NCBI GenBank assembly: GCA_937868795.1
Contig: CALMNM010000134.1
Coordinates: 1-38,528, forward strand
DNA length: 38,528 nt
Source of the DNA: an uncultured Acholeplasma sp.
Lineage (GTDB): Bacteria > Bacillota_I > Bacilli_A > Acholeplasmatales > Acholeplasmataceae
Reading direction: 5' to 3'
Below the pieces are notes generated by a model. It saw nothing but the letters and a program-made list of their open reading frames with translations. It did not search any database and was not told the origin of the DNA. The position numbers and the translations under genes were made by a program. Shown here piece after piece: positions 26,935 to 35,151 of the stretch. How positions within the stretch are numbered: the first letter of the stretch is position 1; each line of letters opens with the position of its first letter.

Positions 26935-27773
26935 AGATCATTTATCGCTTACAGGATTTAAGAAACGCTTTTCTTGATGGGACGTTTTATCTCATCACAC
27001 AACTCGGTGATCAAATATTTTTTATCCTCGTTGCAGGCGTGCTATATTGGACGGTAGATAAACGACTTGCTCATAAATTCGTTTTCGCGTATATGATGAG
27101 CGCGATTGCAAATACTGCCTTAAAAAATGTCTTTAAACGAACACGTCCCTTTTATTATCCTGGTGTAGAATCAGAACCGAGTTGGCGTACCACAGGGTAT
27201 TCATTTCCTAGTGGTCACGCGCAAGCATCCGGTGTCTTAGGGTATACAGCCTATCATATTGCGAAAAAGTATGACAAAAAATACTTTTCGTGGATCGGAT
27301 TATTTATTATGATCATGGTCCCCTTATCCAGAATGTATTTGGGTCAACATTTTTTAACTGATGTGATCGTTGGATTATTCTTGGCTTTAGGATTAACGTA
27401 TTTGTCATTTAAACTTGTTGATAAAATGGGCAACGATGAACACATCTACACGTTGATGCTTGCGCCATTGTTCATTGCAGCACTCCTGTTATTCCCTCAT
27501 CATGATTTAGCCGTAGGTGCCGGAGGATTTGTCGGATTTGCTGCTGGATACTACGTTGAAAAGAAGTTTATCGGTTATGATGTCAGTGCAAAAATGTGGG
27601 TTCAAGTCTTAAAAGTTCTTTTGGGACTCGCTGTGGCTATGATCATCAAAGAAGGATTAAAACTTGTTTTCCCAGAACTGATTTTCTTTGATTTTGTACG
27701 CTATTTGCTGATTGGAGGATGGGCTGCACTCGGTGCACCTGTAACATTTAAATATGTCTTTAAACATCGTTAA
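26925..27773 (+). CDS. PAP2-family membrane phosphatase
   Basis: 282 residues with about seven predicted membrane spans. All three parts of the PAP2 phosphatase signature are present: KNVFKRTRP, SFPSGHAQ and SRMYLGQHFLTDV, whose His residues form and break a phospho-enzyme intermediate. After the catalytic region there are about three more spans (about 170-282) that are not needed for the basic fold. Likely substrates are phosphatidic acid, phosphatidylglycerol phosphate or an isoprenoid diphosphate; sequence alone does not choose. RBS AAGGAG is 7 nt upstream, inside the patatin gene. In a wall-less cell a lipid role would be more likely than undecaprenyl-diphosphate recycling. Confidence 0.9.
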   Translation: MDLEIIYRLQDLRNAFLDGTFYLITQLGDQIFFILVAGVLYWTVDKRLAHKFVFAYMMSAIANTALKNVFKRTRPFYYPGVESEPSWRTTGYSFPSGHAQASGVLGYTAYHIAKKYDKKYFSWIGLFIMIMVPLSRMYLGQHFLTDVIVGLFLALGLTYLSFKLVDKMGNDEHIYTLMLAPLFIAALLLFPHHDLAVGAGGFVGFAAGYYVEKKFIGYDVSAKMWVQVLKVLLGLAVAMIIKEGLKLVFPELIFFDFVRYLLIGGWAALGAPVTFKYVFKHR

Positions 27774-28194
27774 AAAAACATTTGCAGAATTGACTAACCA
27801 AGAACTCTATCAAATCCTTGATTTACGTGGTAAGGTCTTTGTCATGGAACAGAAAATTTTATATCTTGATACGGATTATAAAGATCAAAAATCAGTTCAC
27901 TACATGATTTTTGAGGGAAATAAACTCATTTCCTATTTACGCCTTGTCGACCCGGGATATAAGTTTAAGGAGTATGCCATTTCAAGAGTACTTACTGATC
28001 CCGATTATCGCAAGCAAGGGCTGGCTACAAAACTTATCCACGAAGCAATGCATGATATTAAAGGACAACCCATTCGAATTTCAGGTCAAGCGTATTTAAA
28101 ATCTTATTATGAGGCTCTTGGATTTCGAGTGGTTAAAGGACCTTATATCGAAGAAGACATTTTACATTACGAAATGATCCATTCAAATCAATAG
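27754..28194 (+). CDS. elaA: ElaA-like GNAT acetyltransferase
   Basis: 146 residues of a single GNAT domain. The N-terminus fits the ElaA subgroup (FAELTNQELYQILDLRGKVFVMEQ), and the acetyl-CoA-binding loop is ISRVLTDPDYRKQGLATKLIHEA, followed by AQAYLKSYYEALGF-like strand/helix signals near residues 108-124. The substrate of ElaA-type enzymes is not well established. It overlaps the PAP2 gene by 20 nt and has no clear RBS, so it is probably translated by coupling. No convincing terminator follows it. Confidence 0.85.
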   Translation: MSLNIVKKTFAELTNQELYQILDLRGKVFVMEQKILYLDTDYKDQKSVHYMIFEGNKLISYLRLVDPGYKFKEYAISRVLTDPDYRKQGLATKLIHEAMHDIKGQPIRISGQAYLKSYYEALGFRVVKGPYIEEDILHYEMIHSNQ

Positions 28195-28273
28195 GCTTTC
28201 TTTCTGACAATTTCTATTTATATCCATCGAAAATGTTGATTTATTAGTCATAAAGCAAGTCTGATGAAATGGC

Positions 28274-28302
28274 TTTACAAGTGGATGGGTTTATGCTAAA
28301 AT
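28274..28302 (+). promoter_or_regulatory. Promoter of the T-box/alaS operon
   Basis: TTTACA (28274-28279), 17 nt spacer, TAAAAT (28297-28302) with an extended TGC just before the -10. Transcription would begin near 28309, at the base of the T-box stem I. The 80 nt between the elaA stop and this promoter show nothing else that I can support. Confidence 0.75.
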
Positions 28303-28308
28303 AAATGT

Positions 28309-28510
28309 GCGATGAACAAAAGGAGTAATCATGTTTCTTTTTCATAGAGACTTCGTGGTTGGTGTAAACGAAGAAAAGAGGATGATGAAGGCTGTTTGGG
28401 AGCAAAAGGTATGTCGGCCTTAACGATATTTGAGGGCTAGGGTTTTCCTAGAACTAAGGTGGTACCGCGTAATAACTTACGTCCTTAGATTAACTAAGGG
28501 CGTTTTTCTT
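28309..28510 (+). promoter_or_regulatory. T-box riboswitch, alanine-specific
   Basis: Stem I: CAAA (28317-28320) pairs with TTTG (28395-28398). The AGTA bulge is at 28324-28327, ATCAT (28328-28332) pairs with ATGAT before the specifier loop, and the distal GGTG is at 28361-28364. The specifier triplet is GCT (28391-28393), an alanine codon followed by a purine as usual. The T-box sequence AAGGTGGTACCGCG is at 28456-28469; its TGGT pairs with the ACCA end of uncharged tRNA-Ala (discriminator A). The terminator stem ACGTCCTTAG / CTAAGGGCGT follows. Uncharged tRNA-Ala should stabilise the antiterminator and switch on alaS. Confidence 0.93.
28479..28510 (+). terminator. Conditional terminator of the alaS T-box
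   Basis: ACGTCCTTAG (28479-28488), loop ATTAA, CTAAGGGCGT (28494-28503): ten pairs including one G-T, then TTTTTCTTT. The 5' arm is shared with the competing antiterminator. Confidence 0.88.
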
Positions 28511-28528
28511 TGATGAGGAGGAATATGT

Positions 28529-31108
28529 ATGAAAATGATGACTGCAGCAGAAATTAGACAGACTTGGTTACGCTTTTTTGAATCAAAAAAACACAAGGTG
28601 GAAGCCTCTGCCTCTTTGGTTCCGCAAAATGATCCAACGCTTTTATGGATTAATGCGGGGGTTGCACCCCTTAAGAAGTACTTTGATGGCACGGAAAAAC
28701 CCCAAAATCCCCGTATCACCAACGTACAAAAGTGTATCAGAACCAATGATATCGATAATGTAGGTCGTACCGCTCGCCATCATACATTCTTTGAAATGCT
28801 TGGTAATTTTTCGATTGGTGATTATTTTAAACATGAAGCGATCGCTTGGGGACTTGAATTACTCACTGATCCCAAATGGTTTGGTTTTCCCATTGAAAAA
28901 CTCTACATGACCTATTATCCCGATGATCTTGAGGCGAGAGATCGTTGGATCGAACTCGGGGTCGACCCATCTCATCTCATTCCACGAGAAGATAATTTCT
29001 GGGAAATTGGCGCTGGTCCTTGTGGTCCGGATACAGAAATCTATTTTGATCGAGGCGAATCCTATGATTCGAGAGGCAAAGAACTTATCGAAAAAGATCT
29101 AGAAAATGAACGCTACATTGAAATATGGAACATCGTTTTCTCGCAATTTAATTCAAAACCGAACCTAACGCGTGATCAATATCCAGAACTTCCGAGTAAA
29201 AACATTGATACCGGTGCTGGACTTGAACGTTTTGCTTGTGTCATTCAAGGAACCAAAACGAACTTTGAAACGGATCTATTTTTCCCTATCATTAAACATA
29301 CCGAAGAAATCTCTAAAATCACTTATCAAGGACAAATGGCATTTAAAGTTATCGCTGATCATATTAAAGCATTGACGTTTGCGATTAGTGATGGTGCTAT
29401 TTTATCCAATGAAGGACGCGGTTATGTTTTACGCCGGTTACTCAGACGTGCGGTGAAATACGGAAGAACCCTCCATTTAACCGAACCTTTCCTCTATAAA
29501 TTAGTGGATGATGTCGTTGAAATCATGGGCACATTCTATACCAATCTTTATGAAACAAAAGATATTGTTAAAAAACTGATCCTCAAGGAAGAACAAAAAT
29601 TCTTAGAAACAATCAATGAAGGCGAAAAGCATCTTCTTGAAGCCATTGAAAAAGATGGTAAAAAGGTCAGTGGTGAAGTTGCCTTTAAACTATACGATAC
29701 CTATGGATTTCCCATTGAATTAACCTTAGAATATGCCGAAGAACAGGGCGTGTTTGTTGATGTACCTGCATTTAAGCATGAACTAGAAAAACAAAAGGAA
29801 CGTTCAAGACAAGCGCGAAATGTCAGTGGATCGATGAAAGCACAAGAAGAAGCTTATTTAAACTTTGTCACACCTTCTAAGTTTATCGGCTATGATGTCT
29901 TGCAGACGGAAGCAAAAGTCATCAAAGTCTTTGATGAAGGTATTGTTTTAGATCAAACCCCATTTTATGCAACATCCGGTGGACAGGTTGCCGATCAAGG
30001 GTGGATTAATGGACTTCAAGTCATCGATGTGATGAAACTCCCGCATGGTCAGTTCCTACACAAAGTTGAAGGCGAATACAATGAAGGAGATGATGTCCTT
30101 GCTGTTGTTGATCCTAAGATGCGGTTAAAGACCGTACGCAACCACTCAGCAGCACATCTATTCCATCAAGCGATTAAAGATATCTTTGGAAAGCATGCAA
30201 ACCAGCAAGGATCACAAGTTTCTCCAAAAAGCTGGCGCTTTGACTTCAATCATTTTGAAACCGAAAGTGATGAGAAGATTTTAGAGGTTGAACGTTTAGT
30301 CAATCATTATATCAAAGAAACACCTCTCGATGTCGTGATCAGACAACTGCCGATCGAAGAAGCACGTAAACTAGGCGCGATGGCGTTGTTTGGTGAAAAA
30401 TATGGCGATATCGTTCGTGTGGTTGATATGGGGTGGAGTAAGGAATTTTGTGGGGGAACCCATGTAAAAAATACGAAAGAAATCATCAATTTCGCGATCG
30501 TACTCTATGAATCTATAGGATCAGGTATCTATCGTATGGAAGGTGTCACAGGACCGGATGTAGTCTCTCAAATGGGATCATTCTTAGAACCTTTAGATGC
30601 AGAGATTCAATTAATCCAAGAAAAGATTATGCGTTTATCTCAAACACTTCTTATTCCAAATGCGCCAATCACAACCGGTTCATATCAAGATATCATCCAA
30701 CGCAGACGTTATATTGAGGAACTTAAAGAACTTGCGAAACAGTATGAAAAAGAACTAAATCGTCAAAAAGAAATGGATGTTTTAAAGCGTCTTGATGACT
30801 TTATCACGGATCCTAGTAAGAAACGCCAAGTCATAATTACCGAAGGTCTCGAAGTGAAGGTACTCAAGCAACTGATTGATGCACTTTATGATAAAATAAA
30901 AGCGGACCTTCTCTTCTTAATCAACATTTCTGAGGGCAAAGCATCCTTCTTGTGTAAGAGTGCTCAAGATGAGGCTAATCTTTGGATTAAGAAAGCCGCT
31001 GACATAACTCATGGTTCTGGTGGCGGAAAAGGTATGTTCGCACAAGGTGGGACACAAGATTTATCCACCATTCAATCCTTGATTGAAGAACTCAAAGCAT
31101 CCTTATGA
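28529..31108 (+). CDS. alaS: Alanyl-tRNA synthetase
   Basis: 859 residues, full length. The class II aminoacylation core has IRTNDIDNVGRTARHHTFFEMLGNFSIGDYFK-type motif 2 sequence near 70-100 and the RRLLRRAVKYG block. The editing domain is at about 480-700 with zinc-type motifs NHSAAHLFH (His539, His543) and FCGGTHV, and a C-Ala domain ends in a Gly-rich segment (GSGGGKGMFAQGG). RBS GAGGAGG is 7 nt upstream. It is controlled by the T-box just before it and overlaps ruvX by 4 nt. One oddity: the editing motif has Ala542 where most AlaRS enzymes have a Thr (HxxTH), which could alter proofreading of Ser/Gly-tRNA-Ala. Confidence 0.97.
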   Translation: MKMMTAAEIRQTWLRFFESKKHKVEASASLVPQNDPTLLWINAGVAPLKKYFDGTEKPQNPRITNVQKCIRTNDIDNVGRTARHHTFFEMLGNFSIGDYFKHEAIAWGLELLTDPKWFGFPIEKLYMTYYPDDLEARDRWIELGVDPSHLIPREDNFWEIGAGPCGPDTEIYFDRGESYDSRGKELIEKDLENERYIEIWNIVFSQFNSKPNLTRDQYPELPSKNIDTGAGLERFACVIQGTKTNFETDLFFPIIKHTEEISKITYQGQMAFKVIADHIKALTFAISDGAILSNEGRGYVLRRLLRRAVKYGRTLHLTEPFLYKLVDDVVEIMGTFYTNLYETKDIVKKLILKEEQKFLETINEGEKHLLEAIEKDGKKVSGEVAFKLYDTYGFPIELTLEYAEEQGVFVDVPAFKHELEKQKERSRQARNVSGSMKAQEEAYLNFVTPSKFIGYDVLQTEAKVIKVFDEGIVLDQTPFYATSGGQVADQGWINGLQVIDVMKLPHGQFLHKVEGEYNEGDDVLAVVDPKMRLKTVRNHSAAHLFHQAIKDIFGKHANQQGSQVSPKSWRFDFNHFETESDEKILEVERLVNHYIKETPLDVVIRQLPIEEARKLGAMALFGEKYGDIVRVVDMGWSKEFCGGTHVKNTKEIINFAIVLYESIGSGIYRMEGVTGPDVVSQMGSFLEPLDAEIQLIQEKIMRLSQTLLIPNAPITTGSYQDIIQRRRYIEELKELAKQYEKELNRQKEMDVLKRLDDFITDPSKKRQVIITEGLEVKVLKQLIDALYDKIKADLLFLINISEGKASFLCKSAQDEANLWIKKAADITHGSGGGKGMFAQGGTQDLSTIQSLIEELKASL

Positions 31109-31530
31109 ACCGTTATTTAGGCTTAGATTTAGGAAGTAAAACCGTTGGTGTTGCTATCAGTGAATCAGGTATCATCGCAAGCACATTGACCACGATTCGT
31201 TTTAAAGAGAATGATTATGATGATGCGAGCAAACAAGTGCATTCATTGATTTCTTCATTAAAGATTGACACCGTGGTTCTCGGCTTACCCAAGCACATGA
31301 ATAATGACCTTGGGATCCGTGGTGAAATCAGCGTCAAATTCAAAGACCTTTTGGAGAAGATGAGTTCTGTTCAGGTGGTTTTATGGGATGAACGTCTCTC
31401 CACAGCCACGGCGAGAAAAGTCATGATTGAAGGATCACAGCGACGCCAAACACAAAAACAAAAGAAAGACGAGCTCGCAGCCGTCGTTATCTTACAAAAT
31501 TATCTCGATTATAAAGGAGCACGACCATGA
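31105..31530 (+). CDS. ruvX: Holliday junction resolvase-like protein RuvX (YqgF)
   Basis: 141 residues with an RNase H-like fold: LGLDLGSKTVGVAIS (3-17, first catalytic Asp), VVLGLPKHMNNDLG near 58-71 and VVLWDERLSTATA near 90-103. The family is linked to resolution of DNA junctions and, in E. coli, to 16S rRNA processing. It sits between alaS and the yrzB-like gene as in Bacillus, with 4-nt overlaps on both sides. The yrzL (ireB) gene that separates alaS and this gene in Bacillus is absent. Confidence 0.94.
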   Translation: MNRYLGLDLGSKTVGVAISESGIIASTLTTIRFKENDYDDASKQVHSLISSLKIDTVVLGLPKHMNNDLGIRGEISVKFKDLLEKMSSVQVVLWDERLSTATARKVMIEGSQRRQTQKQKKDELAAVVILQNYLDYKGARP

Positions 31531-31832
31531 TTAAAGAAGATCAAATGATTATTACCAAAGACAATGGAGACGAAGAAATCGTCAATATTCTCTTTACCCA
31601 CGAAGCCAACGGAAAAAACTATGTTGTCTTTGAATTCAGTGAATCCCATGAAATAAGTGCAGCAGTGTATGTCCCTGAAGGAGATTCCGATGAAGGAACG
31701 TTTGAAGACATTCAAACCGATGCAGAATGGGATATGCTCGACCGCATTTTACAGGAATACTTCGATGATTTAGAACTCGATGAAGAAGTCGATGAAGATG
31801 AAGAAGACGACGAGGAAGACGAACTCGCATGA
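31527..31832 (+). CDS. yrzB: DUF1292 family protein (YrzB-like)
   Basis: 101 residues, very acidic. The DUF1292 core occupies about 5-80 (MIITKDNGDEEIVNILFT, YVVFEFSE, WDMLDRILQEYFDD), and the last 20 residues are almost all Asp/Glu. Function unknown; its place after ruvX is conserved across Firmicutes. RBS AAAGGAG is close to the ATG and the gene overlaps both neighbours by 4 nt. In Bacillus mltG follows; here the next gene is trmR. Confidence 0.9.
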   Translation: MIKEDQMIITKDNGDEEIVNILFTHEANGKNYVVFEFSESHEISAAVYVPEGDSDEGTFEDIQTDAEWDMLDRILQEYFDDLELDEEVDEDEEDDEEDELA

Positions 31833-32395
31833 ACTTAAGTTTTCTCAAAGCGTATGCCCTTGAGAAACGGATTCCCATCATCACCGATGAAGCATTGGCA
31901 TTGATTGAAGCAGAGATAAAAAAACATCATGTGAAAGACGTTCTTGAAATTGGTACCGCAATTGGCTATAGCGCACTTGCTATGGCCTCTTTTGGTTGTC
32001 ATGTGGATACGATAGAAAGAGATGAGTTTATGATTGAGGAAGCGAAGCGTCATTTTGATCGCTATGATGAGGATCATCAAATTACCCTCTATCCTTTTGA
32101 TGCCCTGACGTATCATCTTCCAGAAAAAACTTATGATCTCATCTTCATCGATGCAGCAAAATCACAATATCAAACATTTTTTAATAAGTTCACACCATAC
32201 CTTAAGTTAGGTGGATTAGTGATTTGTGATAATCTTAACTTCCATCATCTCGATCCAGCGAAAGTGAATCGTCATACGCAGGGATTACTCAGAAAATTGG
32301 ATGTATTTAAACGCTTTTTGGCAGACCATCCCCATTTTAAGACCGAATTTTATGATCTTGGTGATGGAACTTCTCTGTCGGTTAGGATAAAGTAA
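31829..32395 (+). CDS. trmR: tRNA 5-hydroxyuridine methyltransferase TrmR (YrrM)
   Basis: 188 residues of an O-methyltransferase of the catechol/caffeoyl-CoA type. The SAM-binding motif is VLEIGTAIGYSALAMA (about 39-54), with acidic residues TIERDEFMIEEA next, and the metal-site segments are FIDAAKSQYQ (about 107-116) and VICDNLNFHH. The Bacillus protein YrrM/TrmR methylates 5-hydroxyuridine to 5-methoxyuridine at tRNA position 34. The two following U32 proteins make the hydroxylated precursor, so the three genes form one pathway. It starts 4 nt inside the DUF1292 gene. Confidence 0.9.
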   Translation: MNLSFLKAYALEKRIPIITDEALALIEAEIKKHHVKDVLEIGTAIGYSALAMASFGCHVDTIERDEFMIEEAKRHFDRYDEDHQITLYPFDALTYHLPEKTYDLIFIDAAKSQYQTFFNKFTPYLKLGGLVICDNLNFHHLDPAKVNRHTQGLLRKLDVFKRFLADHPHFKTEFYDLGDGTSLSVRIK

Positions 32396-33273
32396 TGAAG
32401 ACGTTGATTACACTATATGCTCAAAAATCGATGGAACCCATAAGTCCATACGTGGACGGATTCATCATTGGTAACCATACATATGGGACAAGACTCACCC
32501 ATAATTTTTCTTCATATGACATTCATGAAATGATTCTTACAGCTCGAGAGTTACAAAAAGAACTCTTTTTGATGGCTAATCAAATGATGACCGATGATCA
32601 TCTTTTGCATTTTATCTCTTGGTTAAGTGAGTTTTCTTTGGGAGATTTCACTGGGATTATATGTGCTGATTTAGGTGTGGTCAAAAAACTAACGGATTTA
32701 GGATGGGCCGATAAAGTCATCTATAATCCTGAGACACTGATGACCAATTTTTATGATTTCAATTTCTTTTCTCGTTTGAAAATTAAAGGTGTTTATGTCG
32801 CGAAAGAAATCACCTTAGAAGACATTAAAAAGATGGGTCAAGAAAAAAATATGCAACTTTTTATGGTGGGGCATGGACATTTAAATATGTTTTACTCAAA
32901 ACGTCAACTCATTAAAAATTATGCAGATTATATCGATATCCCCGAAGAATTTCATGAGCGACAAGATTTACGGATTATCGAAGAAACAAGAACAGGCATC
33001 GAATATCCCATTTTAGAAGATCAAGCAGGAACACACGTCTTTCGAGCTAATGTGTTTTCGACGCTTGATCATCTCGAAGAACTTAACCCAATCGTTGACT
33101 ATCTTGTCATCGATACGTTATTTAAAGATGATATGTATGGCTTAATGATTGCTAAAGCCTATCATAGTAAAGACAAAGATGTAAAATCACACCTTGAAAA
33201 AGATTATCACGAGACATGGGATCAAGGATTCTTTTTCAAAAAAACGATCTACAAAGGAAAGAGCAGTGAATGA
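32395..33273 (+). CDS. yrrN: Peptidase U32 family protein, YrrN-like (tRNA U34 hydroxylation partner)
   Basis: 292 residues of the U32 TIM-barrel type, shorter than its neighbour and without its cysteine cluster (only one Cys is visible, in IICADLG). The first ATG overlaps the trmR stop (TAATG). In Bacillus YrrN lies beside YrrO, and the U32 proteins TrhP1/TrhP2 make 5-hydroxyuridine in tRNA using prephenate. The lack of iron-sulfur cysteines suggests an accessory or structural role for this copy; that is inference. Confidence 0.85.
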   Translation: MKTLITLYAQKSMEPISPYVDGFIIGNHTYGTRLTHNFSSYDIHEMILTARELQKELFLMANQMMTDDHLLHFISWLSEFSLGDFTGIICADLGVVKKLTDLGWADKVIYNPETLMTNFYDFNFFSRLKIKGVYVAKEITLEDIKKMGQEKNMQLFMVGHGHLNMFYSKRQLIKNYADYIDIPEEFHERQDLRIIEETRTGIEYPILEDQAGTHVFRANVFSTLDHLEELNPIVDYLVIDTLFKDDMYGLMIAKAYHSKDKDVKSHLEKDYHETWDQGFFFKKTIYKGKSSE

Positions 33274-34451
33274 TGACTGAATTACTCGCTCCTGCGGGAG
33301 ATTTAGAAAAACTGAAGATTGCGTTAATGTACGGTGCAGATGCTGTCTTTATTGGAGGACAGGATTTTTCACTGCGTGCACGTGCTTCAAACTTCACCAT
33401 TGATGATATTAAAGAAGCCACTAAGTTTGCCCATGAACGACAAAAAAAAGTCTATGTGACAACTAATATTATTCCTCACCACGAGGATATGCATGATCTG
33501 GTTTCTTATCTTAAGGCTTTAGAAGAAGCGAAGGTGGATGCCATTATCGCAGCTTCGCCTTATATCATCGAAACCGCTCTAAAAGAAACAAATCTTGAAG
33601 TTCATCTTTCTACACAGCAGAGTGCAACGAATAGTGAAGTCGTCAATTTTTGGTACGAACAGGGGATTAAACGCGTGGTTTTAGCAAGAGAACTTGATAA
33701 ATCACAAATACGCGCACTCATTCCTAAAACGAAAGCGGATATTGAAGTGTTTATCCATGGTGGGATGTGCATGAGTTATTCGGGTCGTTGTAGTCTATCG
33801 AATAACATGACCGATCGTGACGCGAATCGAGGAGGGTGTGCTCATTCATGCCGTTGGAATTATGAACTCATTCGCGATGGAGAAAAGGTATCAGATCAAG
33901 CATTTTCGATGTCCTCCAAGGATTTAGAAGCATTAGAACAAATTCCTTACTTGATGGACAGTGGAGTTGCCTCACTTAAAATTGAAGGACGGATGAAGAG
34001 CCTTCATTATATTGCCACAGTTGTTTCTACGTACCGAAAGCTTATGGATGATTATCATCGACTTGGAATCATCACGGATTTTACACCTTATGCCAATGAA
34101 CTAGAAAAAGCGGAAAATCGTTTAGCATCGCACGGTTATCTCGAAGGAATGCCTGGCGTTGAACAGCAACTTTACAACATGCGAAGCGAACGACCGACAC
34201 AACTTTTCATTGGACTGGTTCAAAGTTATGATCCCCAAACAAAAATCGCCGTGATTGAACAAAGAAATCATTTTATCCTTGGAGAGTTGGTAGAAATCTT
34301 TCATCCAAACGGAAACGTGGAACCCTTCGTCATCGAATCGATGACCGATATCGATGATCAAGTCCTCGATGTTGCAAGACATCCCAAGCAACTGATCAAG
34401 GTCCCCATGCCTTTCCCTGTGGAACCTTACGCCATGCTGAGAAAACGATGA
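33270..34451 (+). CDS. trhP: Peptidase U32 family tRNA hydroxylase TrhP (YrrO-like)
   Basis: 393 residues. The N-terminal TIM barrel begins ELLAPAGDLEKLKIALMYGADAVFIGG, typical of U32. Four cysteines for an iron-sulfur cluster lie in the middle (GMCMSYSGRCSLSNN followed by GGCAHSCRW), then SMSSKDLEALEQIPYL and SLKIEGRMKS. A C-terminal beta domain begins near 310 (QLFIGLVQSYDP). Historically called a collagenase-like protease, the family is now known to hydroxylate tRNA uridine 34 (TrhP) or make related RNA modifications. It overlaps yrrN by 4 nt (ATGATGA) and the next gene by 4 nt. Confidence 0.92.
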   Translation: MMTELLAPAGDLEKLKIALMYGADAVFIGGQDFSLRARASNFTIDDIKEATKFAHERQKKVYVTTNIIPHHEDMHDLVSYLKALEEAKVDAIIAASPYIIETALKETNLEVHLSTQQSATNSEVVNFWYEQGIKRVVLARELDKSQIRALIPKTKADIEVFIHGGMCMSYSGRCSLSNNMTDRDANRGGCAHSCRWNYELIRDGEKVSDQAFSMSSKDLEALEQIPYLMDSGVASLKIEGRMKSLHYIATVVSTYRKLMDDYHRLGIITDFTPYANELEKAENRLASHGYLEGMPGVEQQLYNMRSERPTQLFIGLVQSYDPQTKIAVIEQRNHFILGELVEIFHPNGNVEPFVIESMTDIDDQVLDVARHPKQLIKVPMPFPVEPYAMLRKR

Positions 34452-35113
34452 AATACTACATAAAAGATGGAAAGTCTATCCCTTATCAAATCACGCGAAA
34501 GCCTAATAAACACACCTATTTTCGCATTAAAGAAGGCGTTTTACACGTCACGACGCATCCCTTATCGACACAGCGTTTGATCGAAGGATTTATTGATCAA
34601 AAATTCGATATCTTCTACGATAAACTGACTGAATCACAAGCAAAAGAACGTGATGATGTCATCCAGCTATGGGGAAAAACCTATCACTTAGTACTTGAAA
34701 AAGGACGATTTCAACTTCATATTGAACAAGATACAATCTACGTAAAATCGTTAAATGATGATATCTCCATCGTTAAGAAAAGAATTTATCATACCTTGAT
34801 GGAAAAGGAGCTAGATCATATCCATCAGCAGGTGATTCCTGTGATTAAATCCAAAGGATTATCTCCTCTTCCCATCAAGATAAAATACCTAAAATCAAAG
34901 TATGGAAGTTATCATAGAAAACATAATGAAATCACGATTAATAGTTTTCTTTCAAGGCTTGATCCGATCTATTTGACGTATGTGCTTTTCCATGAATACG
35001 CACATGCTAAAGTGTTTAATCATTCCAAAGCATTTTATGACGTTCTCGATCAATGGATGCCAGGACATAAGCAATACCAAAAAGACCTAAAAAAATGGAC
35101 AATTACCGAATAA
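34448..35113 (+). CDS. YgjP-like metal-dependent hydrolase (DUF45, SprT/WLM-type zincin)
   Basis: 221 residues. A beta-rich N-terminal half (about 1-100, VLHVTTHPLSTQRLIEGFI) is followed by a helical zincin domain with KSKYGSYHRKHNEITINSFL and the metal site FHEYAHAKVFNHSKAFYDVL (HExxH plus a downstream His), as in YgjP/DUF45 proteins. The target is unknown. It overlaps trhP by 4 nt and is the last gene before the greA promoter; in Bacillus udk occupies this place. It probably ends the alaS operon, though no classic terminator is seen in the 40 nt before greA. Confidence 0.87.
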   Translation: MKYYIKDGKSIPYQITRKPNKHTYFRIKEGVLHVTTHPLSTQRLIEGFIDQKFDIFYDKLTESQAKERDDVIQLWGKTYHLVLEKGRFQLHIEQDTIYVKSLNDDISIVKKRIYHTLMEKELDHIHQQVIPVIKSKGLSPLPIKIKYLKSKYGSYHRKHNEITINSFLSRLDPIYLTYVLFHEYAHAKVFNHSKAFYDVLDQWMPGHKQYQKDLKKWTITE

Positions 35114-35125
35114 ATGGTGTATAAT
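35096..35125 (+). promoter_or_regulatory. Promoter of greA
   Basis: TGGACA (35096-35101), 18 nt spacer, perfect TATAAT (35120-35125). The -35 lies in the last codons of the YgjP-like gene. It starts a transcript for greA and probably the yqe cluster behind it. Confidence 0.7.
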
Positions 35126-35151
35126 GATAAAGAAATTTAAGGAGGACCATG

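Noticed and set aside
26050-28194. Patatin, PAP2 and ElaA genes as part of a phage-defence or CBASS-like system
   Set aside because: No cyclase, sensor or nuclease is near; they sit in a tight housekeeping row after smpB, so lipid turnover is the simpler reading.
28250-28280. AAAGC/GCTTT inverted repeat as terminator after elaA
   Set aside because: The stem is only five pairs with a 15-nt loop and no T-run; part of it is the alaS -35 region.
28331-28423. A 30-codon open frame with an AGGAG-like sequence upstream, inside the alaS leader
   Set aside because: It coincides with T-box stem I; the apparent RBS is the conserved AGTA bulge region and the codons follow RNA structure, so a leader peptide is not needed to explain it.
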